From positions 1 to 58,372 of the forward strand of contig JAEUHW010000162.1 in the NCBI GenBank assembly GCA_016793245.1: a stretch of DNA of 58,372 nucleotides, in the 5' to 3' direction. Of this stretch, positions 43,646 to 51,560 are shown in pieces. Both the position numbers and the translations under genes were made by a program. Origin of the DNA: Planctomycetota bacterium (GTDB taxonomy: Bacteria > Planctomycetota > UBA1135 > JADKAF01). The notes under the pieces were generated by a model. The model was not told the origin of the DNA. It saw only the letters and a list, made by a program, of their open reading frames with translations, and ran no database searches. Positions within the stretch are counted from its first letter, which is position 1, and each line of letters begins with the position of its first letter.

Positions 43646-45184
43646 ATGCCTGCTGGCCCAACACGTGACGGAGTTGGAGCCTCGAGCTGGTCGATACATC
43701 GACAAGCTCTCAGCGCAGCTCTGTGGATCTGCGCGGCGCCCGTCGCCGCGCAGGATCTCTCCGTTGCCGAGCCTGTTCGGGGCGCACCTGCTGAGGTGCT
43801 CGCCTCGATCCTCGCCGAGCCGCGCTATCGGAATGCTCGCTGGGGGGTCTTGGTCGCCGACGTCGCGAGCGGCCAGACCCTTCTCGATCACCGTGCGGAC
43901 GAGGTGCTGCTCACGGCGTCGAGCCTGAAGCTCTTCGCCACCGCTTGCGCTCTCGCCGAGCTCGGGACGGAGCACCGCTTCCGCACCGAGCTCTGGCTCT
44001 GCGGAGCCGTTCGCGAGGGAACCCTGCGCGGCGATCTCGTCCTCCGCGGCTCGGGTGACCCGAGCTTTGGAGGAGCCCTGGAGTCCCCGGCCGGCGCCGC
44101 GTTCGAGGTCTTCGCCTCGGCGATCGCGGACGCCGGCGTCCGGCGCATTCGGGGGCGCGTTCTCGGCGATCCCTCGGCTCAGGAAGCGCGCGGCCTCGGC
44201 CACGGCTGGGCTTGGGATGACCAGCACGCGTGGTATGCCGCACCTCTCTCCGGGCTCTGCTATCGAGAGAACGTCTTCACCGCCGTGGTCGATTGGCCGG
44301 CGGAAGCGGAGCGACCGCGCTGGCGCGCGGAGCCACCGTGCTCGCTGCTCGAGCTCCTGCCGGCCGACGAGGTCCGCGCCGTGGCACCTGCCGAGCTGCC
44401 TTCGATGGAGTTCTGGCGGTCGCCCGGCACGCATCGCTATCACGCGCGCGGCGCTCTCCTTCGCGGTGGTTCCGCCTGGCGGTATGACCTGTGCGTGGAG
44501 GACCCGGCGCTCTACGCGGCGGCGGCCTTGGTCGATCACTTGCGAGCGCGCGGGTTTCGCGTCGAGAGCCCCGAACCAGCACAGCATCCCTATGGGGTCG
44601 GAGCGCTTCCCGCGGAGCGACGGCTCCTCGCCGTGTGGCACTCACCGCCGCTCGCCGAGTTGGTGCGCCGCACGAACACGGTGAGCCAGAATCTCTATGC
44701 CGACCAACTGCTCCTCTCCGCTGCCAAGAGCTTCGGAGGGCGAGCGGACATGGAGACGGCGCGGCGCCTCATCGAGCGTCACGCGAGCGCCTGGGGCGTC
44801 GATCCCGCGGACTGTTTCTTCGCCGACGGATCGGGGCTCTCTCGCGAGAACCTGGTCTCGCCGCGGACCTTCTTGGCGCTCCTGAGCGCGCAGCTGAAGG
44901 CCCCTCATGCGGAGGTCTTCGTCGATTCCCTGCCTCGCGGGGGATCCACGGGCACGCTGCGCCTTCGCCTGCCGGAGCTACCCGAGGGCATCGAGGTGCG
45001 AGCGAAGACGGGGTCGCTCACCCGCGTGAAGGCGCTCTGCGGTTACCTCTGCCTGCGCGGACAGGTCCGTCGAGCCTTCAGCATCTTGGTGAACGACACG
45101 ACCCGAGCCAGCGGCGAGGAGGTCAAGGAGGACATCGATCGCCTGGTCGTCGCTGTCGCGGCAGAGCTCGCACGCGACGGCTGA
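43646..45184 (+). CDS. dacB: D-alanyl-D-alanine carboxypeptidase/endopeptidase, PBP4 type
   Basis: This periplasmic S13-family penicillin-binding protein trims or cuts peptidoglycan crosslinks; 512 residues. The signal peptide ends LWICAAPVAAQ. Catalytic motifs are Ser92-S-L-Lys95 (TASSLKLFATA), Ser347-Q-Asn349 (TNTVSQNLYADQLL) and Lys454-Thr-Gly (VRAKTGSLTRV). The large domain insertion between the first two motifs, typical of the DacB group, is present (LRGDLVLRGSGDPSFGG starts it). The ATG at 43646 was chosen because the only alternative start, GTG at 43589, would place the dispersed palindrome inside the protein. No normal ribosome site precedes the ATG; the hairpin occupies that place. 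Confidence 0.92.
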   Translation: MPAGPTRDGVGASSWSIHRQALSAALWICAAPVAAQDLSVAEPVRGAPAEVLASILAEPRYRNARWGVLVADVASGQTLLDHRADEVLLTASSLKLFATACALAELGTEHRFRTELWLCGAVREGTLRGDLVLRGSGDPSFGGALESPAGAAFEVFASAIADAGVRRIRGRVLGDPSAQEARGLGHGWAWDDQHAWYAAPLSGLCYRENVFTAVVDWPAEAERPRWRAEPPCSLLELLPADEVRAVAPAELPSMEFWRSPGTHRYHARGALLRGGSAWRYDLCVEDPALYAAAALVDHLRARGFRVESPEPAQHPYGVGALPAERRLLAVWHSPPLAELVRRTNTVSQNLYADQLLLSAAKSFGGRADMETARRLIERHASAWGVDPADCFFADGSGLSRENLVSPRTFLALLSAQLKAPHAEVFVDSLPRGGSTGTLRLRLPELPEGIEVRAKTGSLTRVKALCGYLCLRGQVRRAFSILVNDTTRASGEEVKEDIDRLVVAVAAELARDG

Positions 45185-45491
45185 GCTGCTCTGAAGCGCC
45201 TTTCGGAACGCGTTCCGCAGGCCTGGATCGAAGAAGCTCTGGCTCGTTCGCAGGAGTGGTCGACTGCATCGGCGGTCTTCTGGCCTGTATGACGGATGAA
45301 AAATGTCTGGAGATTCCCCAGGTGGAGGGTTCGCAGCGCGGGAGACCGAAACTAGGATGTCGCCTCGCCTCAGCCGTCCGCTTGTCCGGAGCCTCTTAGC
45401 GACCCGACCCACCGCCACACGCTGCACTCGTCGCGCTTCCTTCTTCCCGAGGAACGCGAGTGTCCGTCCGCCACTCCACGAGGAACGTGCC
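45185..45491. other. Gap before the secretion operon
   Basis: This 307-base gap shows no gene. It holds the promoter candidate 45330-45358. The 45492 frame extends upstream to 45303, but without protein-like content. Confidence 0.45.
45330..45358 (+). promoter_or_regulatory. Candidate promoter for the 45492-50852 operon
   Basis: TTCGCA (45330-45335), a 17-base spacer and TAGGAT (45353-45358), about 130 bases before the first ATG. The -35 match is moderate. Confidence 0.4.
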
Positions 45492-45944
45492 ATGTTCGGA
45501 GCTCTAGCTCTCGTCCTGATCCCCTCGCTCCTCGCGTCGGAGATCGAAGCGGGAGGGGTGTGCTCGTCACACGAGACTCCCCGACGCACTCAAGAGCTCT
45601 GCTCGGGCTGCGCTCCGCAAGACAGCAAGGTGCGCATCGAGGCCGAGCGCATCTACTACGGCTCGCCGAGTGCCTGGACCCGCGCGGCCGTGATCGATGG
45701 CTCGGCCGTGGTCCGAGCGACGGCGGCGTGGAAGGAGATGGAGAAGCGCGGAGTTCGCCGAGGCGACCCGGCTTACGAGCTCTACAAGAACCGCGCGGAG
45801 AAGGAAGCGCGCGCGGCGATCGAGAAGGTCGCCAAAGGGCAGCGACCGCCCTACGACTTGATCGGGGAGATCGGCTCGATCGTCATCAAGGGCGGAGTCG
45901 TTCCGAACCTCACCGACGAGATCGTCCTCGAGCTCGGTTCGTGA
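45492..45944 (+). CDS. Small exported protein of unknown function
   Basis: This is a 150-residue protein. A short N-terminal hydrophobic segment (MFGALALVLIPSLLASEIEA) acts as signal peptide or anchor. A Cys cluster follows (VCSS, ELCSGCAPQ), then a charged helical domain (RATAAWKEMEKRGVRRGDPA, KNRAEKEARAAIEKVAKG) and a strand-rich end, IGSIVIKGGVVPNLTDEIVLEL. ACGAGGAACGTGCC precedes the ATG (ribosome site). It lies 17 bases before the first secretin-like gene and is probably cotranscribed, so it may be an accessory or substrate of that system. No family was recognised. Confidence 0.75.
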   Translation: MFGALALVLIPSLLASEIEAGGVCSSHETPRRTQELCSGCAPQDSKVRIEAERIYYGSPSAWTRAAVIDGSAVVRATAAWKEMEKRGVRRGDPAYELYKNRAEKEARAAIEKVAKGQRPPYDLIGEIGSIVIKGGVVPNLTDEIVLELGS

Positions 45945-45961
45945 AGCGTGCGGGGTGGTCC

Positions 45962-47611
45962 ATGACCTTCCGAACCCGCCTCTTCGCCCGGCCCGCTGAA
46001 TCTCTCCCCCGATTCGAGAGCGCGAGCGTTCGGCGGAGTCGCTCGCTCGGTCTGGAGAACGCGCCGCGTCTGCTCAGATTGCGTGGCGAGAGCCTCGTGG
46101 AAGCATCCGCCTCGACGCCGCCTCCTGCGCCTCGGCGAAGCGCCCGAAGTCTGGTTCCCGGCCTAGAAGCACTTCTTCCTCCAGCCGCCAGCGTCGCCGC
46201 GGCGCTGGCAGCGCTCGCGCTCGTGTTCTTCACCGGCTGTCAGAGCGGAGCTCCTCGCACGGAGCCGGAGCTCCGCGCGCGTGGCCCCCTCGACCTCGGC
46301 GGCGGCGATCTGCGGAGCAGCGAGCTCCCTCCGGCGGAGGCTTCGCCCGCAGCACCTCCCGCCGACGCCACGCCGCTCCCGGCCACGCCCGCCGAACAGA
46401 CCGAGGAGGTCTTCGCGCTGCGCTCCGCCGCCGCGCCTGCGGCCGCTCCTCTCGAGCTCTTCGCCTTGCGCTCGCGCTTCGGTCCGCGATTGCAAGTCCT
46501 TCCGGACGGACGCATTCGCCGCATGCTCCACGTGCCGTTCGGAGCGGCGGCACCCCTGCGCGAGCTGCTGGTGTCACGCTGGCTCCCCGAGCTCTTCGCC
46601 GCCGACAATCCCGAGGGCAACGAGGTCGCGATCGAGAGCGGCGCCGACGTCACGCTCACCACGGCCCTGAATCCGCTCGCGAGCACGGCCGTGAAGAACG
46701 CCCCTCTCTTCACCACGAACCAGGTCTGGAACAAGGTGCCCGTCGCCGATTGGTTGATCGTCACCGGCGACGAGGAGACCCAGGTCGAAGTCGATCAGTG
46801 GCTGAGCGCGTGGTGGACCGGCCGCGATCACATCGAAGTCCGCGTCGTCGTGATCGAGCGCGAGATCAGCGATGCCGACGACTTCGGCTCGATCACCGAG
46901 ATCCTGCCGAACTCGGTCGATGCGACCTTTCAGGGACTCCTCTCGGAGTTTCCGAACTCGGTCTCGGGAGGCGGAGTGTTCCGTTTCCAGGACGCGGACG
47001 ATTTCGCCAGCACGCTGCAGTGGATCTCGCGCCGCGGCGAAGCTTCGATTCGCTCCGTGCCGTCGATCGTGATGCGCGACCACGGCTCGGCGCGCATCTC
47101 GGCCGTCACGCGCACTCCCTACCTGCAGGTCGATCGACTCGACGCGACGGGACAGGCCAGTACCTTCAAGGTCGCCTTCGCCGACACCGGCGTGACGATG
47201 AAGGTGGCCGCTTCGGTGGTGGGTTTGGACCGCATCTTCCTCGAGCTCGAGATCGCCGTGACCTCGCTCAACACGGCGCTCACCAACCCGGCCATCCCCG
47301 CTCCGGCGCTCTCCGAGACCAGTTTGCCCGTGCCGCGTGTCACCATCGCCGATGGGCAGACGCTCTGGATCGGCGGACTGCAATCGGAGTTCGAGCGCGA
47401 GATCGAGCGCAAGTTCCCGATCCTCGGCGACATTCCTTTGCTCGGGTATTTCTTCAAGTCGATGCTCTCGGAGAAGCGCAAGACCGAGGTGCTCTTCGCG
47501 CTCACTCCGACGATCCGCCATTACGGAGGAGCGCTGCCGGAAGTCGAGCAGACGGGCGATGCTCCGCTGCAGCAACTGTTCGATGCGATGAACGGAGACG
47601 AGCCTCGATGA
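45962..47611 (+). CDS. Secretin-domain (GspD/PilQ-like) lipoprotein, first copy
   Basis: This 549-residue protein has a C-terminal secretin domain, the module that forms outer-membrane rings in type II/III secretion and type IV pili. Seen in order are IEVRVVVIEREISDADDFGS, a GGGVFRFQDADDFASTLQW stretch, SIRSVPSIVMRDHGSARIS, GVTMKVAASVVGLDRIFLE, RVTIADGQTLWIGGLQSE and the hallmark FPILGDIPLLGYFFKS. A hydrophobic segment ends FFTGC at Cys93, a lipobox, so the protein may anchor itself without a pilotin. The 90-residue basic N-terminus before it is odd; a GTG at 46097 would shorten it, but GGGGTGG before the ATG at 45962 supports the longer form. It overlaps the second copy by ATGA. Confidence 0.85.
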   Translation: MTFRTRLFARPAESLPRFESASVRRSRSLGLENAPRLLRLRGESLVEASASTPPPAPRRSARSLVPGLEALLPPAASVAAALAALALVFFTGCQSGAPRTEPELRARGPLDLGGGDLRSSELPPAEASPAAPPADATPLPATPAEQTEEVFALRSAAAPAAAPLELFALRSRFGPRLQVLPDGRIRRMLHVPFGAAAPLRELLVSRWLPELFAADNPEGNEVAIESGADVTLTTALNPLASTAVKNAPLFTTNQVWNKVPVADWLIVTGDEETQVEVDQWLSAWWTGRDHIEVRVVVIEREISDADDFGSITEILPNSVDATFQGLLSEFPNSVSGGGVFRFQDADDFASTLQWISRRGEASIRSVPSIVMRDHGSARISAVTRTPYLQVDRLDATGQASTFKVAFADTGVTMKVAASVVGLDRIFLELEIAVTSLNTALTNPAIPAPALSETSLPVPRVTIADGQTLWIGGLQSEFEREIERKFPILGDIPLLGYFFKSMLSEKRKTEVLFALTPTIRHYGGALPEVEQTGDAPLQQLFDAMNGDEPR

Positions 47612-48996
47612 GCATGAGCTGCACGCGGCGTCGCGTGGCCGCCTTCGCGGTCCTCGGTCTCGGCGGGATCCTCGCGAGCTGCGTCAGCGAGCCCGTCGCG
47701 CCTCAGGCGGCGCCGCGACTCCAGTCGTGGCGCTTCGAGGAAGCGCCGATCGGGAGCGTGGTCCAGGAGGAGGGCGAAGCGAGCTCGCAAGACTCGGTCC
47801 CCGGCCTCAATCCCGAGCTGGGGGCCCCGCGCGGACGGACGATGCTCCCCGGCAACCGCATCCGCCGCTCGGACGGTTCGGTCGAGCTCTACTACTTGGT
47901 GCCCTACGTCGATGTGGGAGCACCCGCGCTGACGCAGAAAGGCTATCTCGCGCGCCACTACATCGGGCTCATCGAGCGGTGGTGCGTTCATCAGCCGGCG
48001 CCGGGTGGGCCGGCGGTCCTCTACACCTCGGATCCCGCCGTAGCGGCCGCGGTCGCCGCCCCGCAGCGCGCCGTCTTGCTCGAGGCCGCCGACCTCGCCG
48101 ACAAGGCGTTCACGTCCACGGCCGATCTCTCGACCTTCGGCCCGATCGGACTCTATCCCGGCTTCGGGGCGCTCTCGATCCCGATGACGGAGGCCATCCA
48201 CGCCACCGGGCACCCGGAGGACATCGACGCGCTCGAAGCGTTCTTGAAGACCTTCGTCGTGGACGTAGATCAGATCGAGATCACGGCCCGCGTCGTCGAG
48301 GCGTCGCTCGTCGACCTGACCGACCTGGGGGCCGCGACGTCGATCGAGTTCGTGGGCGGCGGCAATCGCTTCTTCCGCGGCATGGACGCGACCTTCCCCA
48401 ACGAGACCTCGCTCGGCGGGGTCTTCACGCTGAAGGGGATCCAGAGCGACAACGAGCTCGAGTCCACGCTGCAGTGGCTGCGCCAACGCACCGGCGTGAA
48501 GTTCCTCTCGCAGCCGCGCATCCTGATGCGCAATGGCTCGGCCGCCGCGCTCGTCCGCGGGGACAAGGTCCCGGTGCAGACCGTCGTCGCCGTCTCGAGC
48601 AACAACGTGGTCTCGACCGGCATCCGCTACGAAGACGTCGGCCTGCAGCTCAAGATCGCCGCGTTCGCCTTCGGTCGGGATGCCGTGTTCCTCGACCTCG
48701 AGATCCAGAACGGCGCCATCACCGGCTTCGCCACGGTCGGCTCGGTCACCAACCCGGTCATCACGCAACGCCTCGCGCGCACCTCGGTGACGCTGAAGCA
48801 AGGCGAGTCCCTGGTGATCGGCGGCCTCATCGTGAGCTCCACCGAGGAGCGCGTCTCGAAGGTGCCCATCCTGGGGGACATCCCCCTGCTCGGCATCTTC
48901 TTCCGCTCGACCTTCGAGTCCGAGGCGTCGGCGGAAGTGAACTTCATCTTCACCCCGCGGGTCGCCTCCGGCGGAGGGGCCGCGGTCGAGGGTTGA
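47608..48996 (+). CDS. Secretin-domain (GspD/PilQ-like) lipoprotein, second copy
   Basis: This 462-residue lipoprotein has a signal peptide ending GILASC (Cys25). The secretin domain begins near 225 (IEITARVVEASLVDLTDLGA) and continues with GGVFTLKGIQSDNELESTLQW, VKFLSQPRILMRNGSAAALV, RGDKVPVQT, VGLQLKIAAFAFGRDAVFL, SVTLKQGESLVIGGLIV and VPILGDIPLLGIFFRS. It is clearly homologous to the preceding gene product but diverged, so a duplication that has since split roles is likely. Its start overlaps that gene (ATGA). The N-terminal 200 residues match no known secretin N-domain by eye. Confidence 0.88.
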   Translation: MSMSCTRRRVAAFAVLGLGGILASCVSEPVAPQAAPRLQSWRFEEAPIGSVVQEEGEASSQDSVPGLNPELGAPRGRTMLPGNRIRRSDGSVELYYLVPYVDVGAPALTQKGYLARHYIGLIERWCVHQPAPGGPAVLYTSDPAVAAAVAAPQRAVLLEAADLADKAFTSTADLSTFGPIGLYPGFGALSIPMTEAIHATGHPEDIDALEAFLKTFVVDVDQIEITARVVEASLVDLTDLGAATSIEFVGGGNRFFRGMDATFPNETSLGGVFTLKGIQSDNELESTLQWLRQRTGVKFLSQPRILMRNGSAAALVRGDKVPVQTVVAVSSNNVVSTGIRYEDVGLQLKIAAFAFGRDAVFLDLEIQNGAITGFATVGSVTNPVITQRLARTSVTLKQGESLVIGGLIVSSTEERVSKVPILGDIPLLGIFFRSTFESEASAEVNFIFTPRVASGGGAAVEG

Positions 48997-49103
48997 GCGC
49001 GCCGGAGGAGAGGGGCTCGTCGCTGGCGTGAGGATCGGGGAAGATGGCTCCGCGTCCGCCCGTCGCTGGGCGCTCGCATTCGCCAGGCTCGGAGCTCCAC
49101 CCC

Positions 49104-50852
49104 ATGCTCGTTCCCGATCCGCGCTGCCGCGCTTCTCGGTCAGTCCTTCCGCGCTCTTCGCGCGCCGAAGGCGGCTACGCGCTGATCCTCTCGGTGATGA
49201 TCATCCTCCTGCTGACGGCGATCTTGATGCCGCTGCTCTTCGAGGTGCAGCGCGAGTCGCAGGTGACGTCGAACTCACGCGCGATGCGCCACATGGAGAT
49301 GGCCGCGCGCGGCGCTCTGCAAGAGGCCCTCGACGTGCTCGCCGACGACTTCCCCGAAGAGGAATCCTCGGCGGCCGAAGGGGCGCAAGGCGGACTCGGG
49401 AACCTGGGCAGCATGAGCGCGCAAGGGACGGCGGCGGCGGGCGGCTCGGGCGAGGAAGAAGAAGAAGAGCCGCCTCACGACAGCATGAATTCGCAGAGCC
49501 TCACCTATCACCGGCGCAGCTTGCGCCGCGAGAAAGGGGTCGGCCTCGACGATCGCATCCCCGAGTGGATCATCGCCGAGTCGGCGAACTCCGAGTCGTA
49601 CGAGCGCGACGACATCCGCGTGAAGACCTACGTCTACATCGAGGACGAGAACCGCAAGTACAACCTGCTGAACCTGGCGCACCCGAAGCCCGAGGTCGCG
49701 GAGCAGGCCCTGGAGCAAGTGGAGCGTCTGCTCACCTGGGTGCGCGAAGACCGCCTCGACGCCGGACTGGAAGCGGACTTCGATCCGCGCTTGGTGGCGC
49801 GCGCGTTCCAGGAATGGATGACCAACGATCTCTATCGCGGGGTCGATGGCGAGCTCTATCAGCGGCCGCTGCTGCTCTCCAACAAGCGCAAGGCCGGAGA
49901 GAACGACGCCTCCGACAAGACGACGTTGCCGATCTCCCTCGACGAGCTCCGCCTGGCCTTCGGGGATCGCGTGCGCATGTCGCCTTCGGTCTGGATCGAT
50001 CAGCTCGATGAGGAGGTTCCGCCTCGGATGCATCCGGGGCTCGTCTCGCTGCTGACGGTGTACACCTCGATTCGGGAGGAGCCGATCACGGAGGATCTGG
50101 AGGGGCGGTACATCCCCGATGAGGATCCGGCCGAAGCGGGGCGTCCCAGCGCGTCGAGCTCGCGCAGGACCGGCGATGCCCAGGGAGCGACGCAGGTGCA
50201 GCCGCCGACCGCGAGCGAAGATGTCGTGGCGCTGATCAACATCAACACCGCGCCGAAGGCGGTGCTCCTCGCCGTGGCGCCTCCGGATCTCGTGCCCGAG
50301 GGAGTGATCGACGAGATCCTCGAGTTCCGCTCGAAGGTCGATGAGGAGAAGGTGCGGAAGCAGCAGGAAGAAGAGCAGGAGCAGGACCAGTTCTCGACCG
50401 GCAAGAGCCGCACCGACGTGATGACGGGGATGGAGGGCGACGAAGCTCCACCGCTCCAGGCGTTCAGCGGTCTCGAGGTGCTCGAGGAGAAGATCGAGTC
50501 CTTCAAGGCGCTCGAGGACAAGGCGAAGCAGGAGTTCCTGAAGTTCTTCACGGTCACCTCCGACGTCTTCAGCGTGCACGTGACCGTGATCTGCAATCCG
50601 CACGAGTCCGCGGAAGAGCGCGAGGCCTCGCGCTACCTCGGCGGCGATGCCGCCAATGCCGCCGACGATCTCTCGAAGCGCTTCCTCGACGTCAAGATCG
50701 GCGAGATCGTGCGGCGCTATCGCTCCGTGGTGTGGCGACGCGCAGCCACCGAAGGCGAGGAGCCCGTCGAGTTCGCCATGATCGTGCCGTTCGAGGAGCG
50801 CTACGAGCGGAAGCTCGCGCTCTGGGAGAACCCGAACAAGGTCGTTTGGTGA
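49104..50852 (+). CDS. GspK-like minor pseudopilin (type II secretion), enlarged
   Basis: This 582-residue protein has a prepilin-like N-terminus: basic leader, then EGGYALILSVMIILLLTAIL, with cleavage expected after Gly. As in GspK, no Glu stands at the fifth mature position. The body has the GspK-type features DIRVKTYVYIEDENRKYNLL (the ENRKYNLN-like pattern) and ININTAPKAVLLAVAP, a helix-hairpin-like segment of the family. Known GspK caps the pseudopilus tip. It is longer than usual (about 330) through Glu-rich, low-complexity loops at about 100-130 and 430-460. The ATG at 49104 has GGAGCTCCACCCC before it. It follows the second secretin-like gene by 107 bases and closes the operon. Confidence 0.87.
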   Translation: MLVPDPRCRASRSVLPRSSRAEGGYALILSVMIILLLTAILMPLLFEVQRESQVTSNSRAMRHMEMAARGALQEALDVLADDFPEEESSAAEGAQGGLGNLGSMSAQGTAAAGGSGEEEEEEPPHDSMNSQSLTYHRRSLRREKGVGLDDRIPEWIIAESANSESYERDDIRVKTYVYIEDENRKYNLLNLAHPKPEVAEQALEQVERLLTWVREDRLDAGLEADFDPRLVARAFQEWMTNDLYRGVDGELYQRPLLLSNKRKAGENDASDKTTLPISLDELRLAFGDRVRMSPSVWIDQLDEEVPPRMHPGLVSLLTVYTSIREEPITEDLEGRYIPDEDPAEAGRPSASSSRRTGDAQGATQVQPPTASEDVVALININTAPKAVLLAVAPPDLVPEGVIDEILEFRSKVDEEKVRKQQEEEQEQDQFSTGKSRTDVMTGMEGDEAPPLQAFSGLEVLEEKIESFKALEDKAKQEFLKFFTVTSDVFSVHVTVICNPHESAEEREASRYLGGDAANAADDLSKRFLDVKIGEIVRRYRSVVWRRAATEGEEPVEFAMIVPFEERYERKLALWENPNKVVW

Positions 50853-50867
50853 GTCGCACTCCCGCAG

Positions 50868-51093
50868 CGCTCGTGAGCGAGCGAGCGAGCTTCGTCCACC
50901 AACTCTCCACCGCAGCGCCGTCCTGCGCTGCGCCAGCAAACACCGCGGTCGCGTCGTCAGGCGCTGCGCCAACGAAAACCGCTGCAGCGCCGTCAGGCGC
51001 TGCGCCAACCAACACGAGCAGCGAAGCCTCTCGCTGCAGCGCCGTCAGGCGCTGCGCCAGCAGGCATGAGAGGCTGAGCTTCTCAGCCTCTCA
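50868..51093 (-). repeat. Stop-codon-anchored intergenic repeat, copy C (longest)
   Basis: Read on the minus strand it begins TGAGAGGCTGAG at 51093, the first TGA being the stop of the 51091-51384 gene; here the 12-mer is followed by loop AAG and its exact complement, a 12-bp hairpin (51067-51093). Four modules follow, each around GGCGCAGCGCC. Two fold perfectly as GCAGCGCC, loop GTCA, GGCGCTGC (plus strand 50984-51003 and 51036-51055); one has a 7-bp stem (50910-50929) and one is degenerate. The far end is rich in GAGC. It fills the space to the convergent GspK-like gene. Confidence 0.75.
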
Positions 51094-51384
51094 ACGCGAT
51101 CGGCGCGCCTTCGCGCGCGCGCCATCGAAGATCGCATCGAAGAGGCCGCGATGCAGCGCCAGTGCCGCCAGCGCTCCCGCGAGCGGCGCGCCGAAGGCGA
51201 TCGCGCCGAGGACGAGAGGGTGGATCGAGGCCGGCAGGACGGCATCCCCGAGGCGCCAGGCGAGGGTGACCGCGAAGGCGACGGCGAAGAAGAGGCGGAG
51301 CTTGCCCGGCTGCGGCGCGTGCTCCGGCGCAGAGCTCGCGCGCGCTTCACGCCGTTCGTCCGATCGTCGGGTTCCAGAGTCCAA
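51091..51384 (-). CDS. Small membrane protein, unknown function
   Basis: This is a 97-residue protein with two hydrophobic segments (LFFAVAFAVTLAWRLGDAVL and VLGAIAFGAPLAGALAALAL) and basic ends. The coding case is strong for such a short frame: a near-consensus promoter (51427-51455) and AAGGAG 8 bases before the TTG start. Its stop codon is the first triplet of repeat copy C. It stands alone on the minus strand between two plus-strand operons. No family was recognised. Confidence 0.7.
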   Translation of the reverse strand: MDSGTRRSDERREARASSAPEHAPQPGKLRLFFAVAFAVTLAWRLGDAVLPASIHPLVLGAIAFGAPLAGALAALALHRGLFDAIFDGARAKARRSR

Positions 51385-51426
51385 GACCGAAGCTCCTTCG
51401 CGGCCGCGAGCCCGCGGCCGACGCCC

Positions 51427-51455
51427 AACTTAGCCTCGAGGCGGGCGAGCGTCAA
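51427..51455 (-). promoter_or_regulatory. Near-consensus sigma70 promoter for the 97-residue protein
   Basis: On the minus strand TTGACG (51455-51450), a 17-base spacer and TAAGTT (51432-51427), the best promoter match in the window. Confidence 0.65.
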
Positions 51456-51475
51456 AGCGCGGTCCAGGCTGCCTC

Positions 51476-51504
51476 TTGCGCCTGGTCGCTCCGGGAGCTA
51501 CAGC
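51476..51504 (+). promoter_or_regulatory. Candidate promoter for the 51561-54797 operon
   Basis: TTGCGC (51476-51481), a 17-base spacer and TACAGC (51499-51504), 57 bases before the ATG. It is back to back with the minus-strand promoter above. Confidence 0.45.
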
Positions 51505-51560
51505 GGACGACGGACCGCATCGACTTGAGCGCTTCCGCGCCGTCGGCCCGAGGAGGATCG

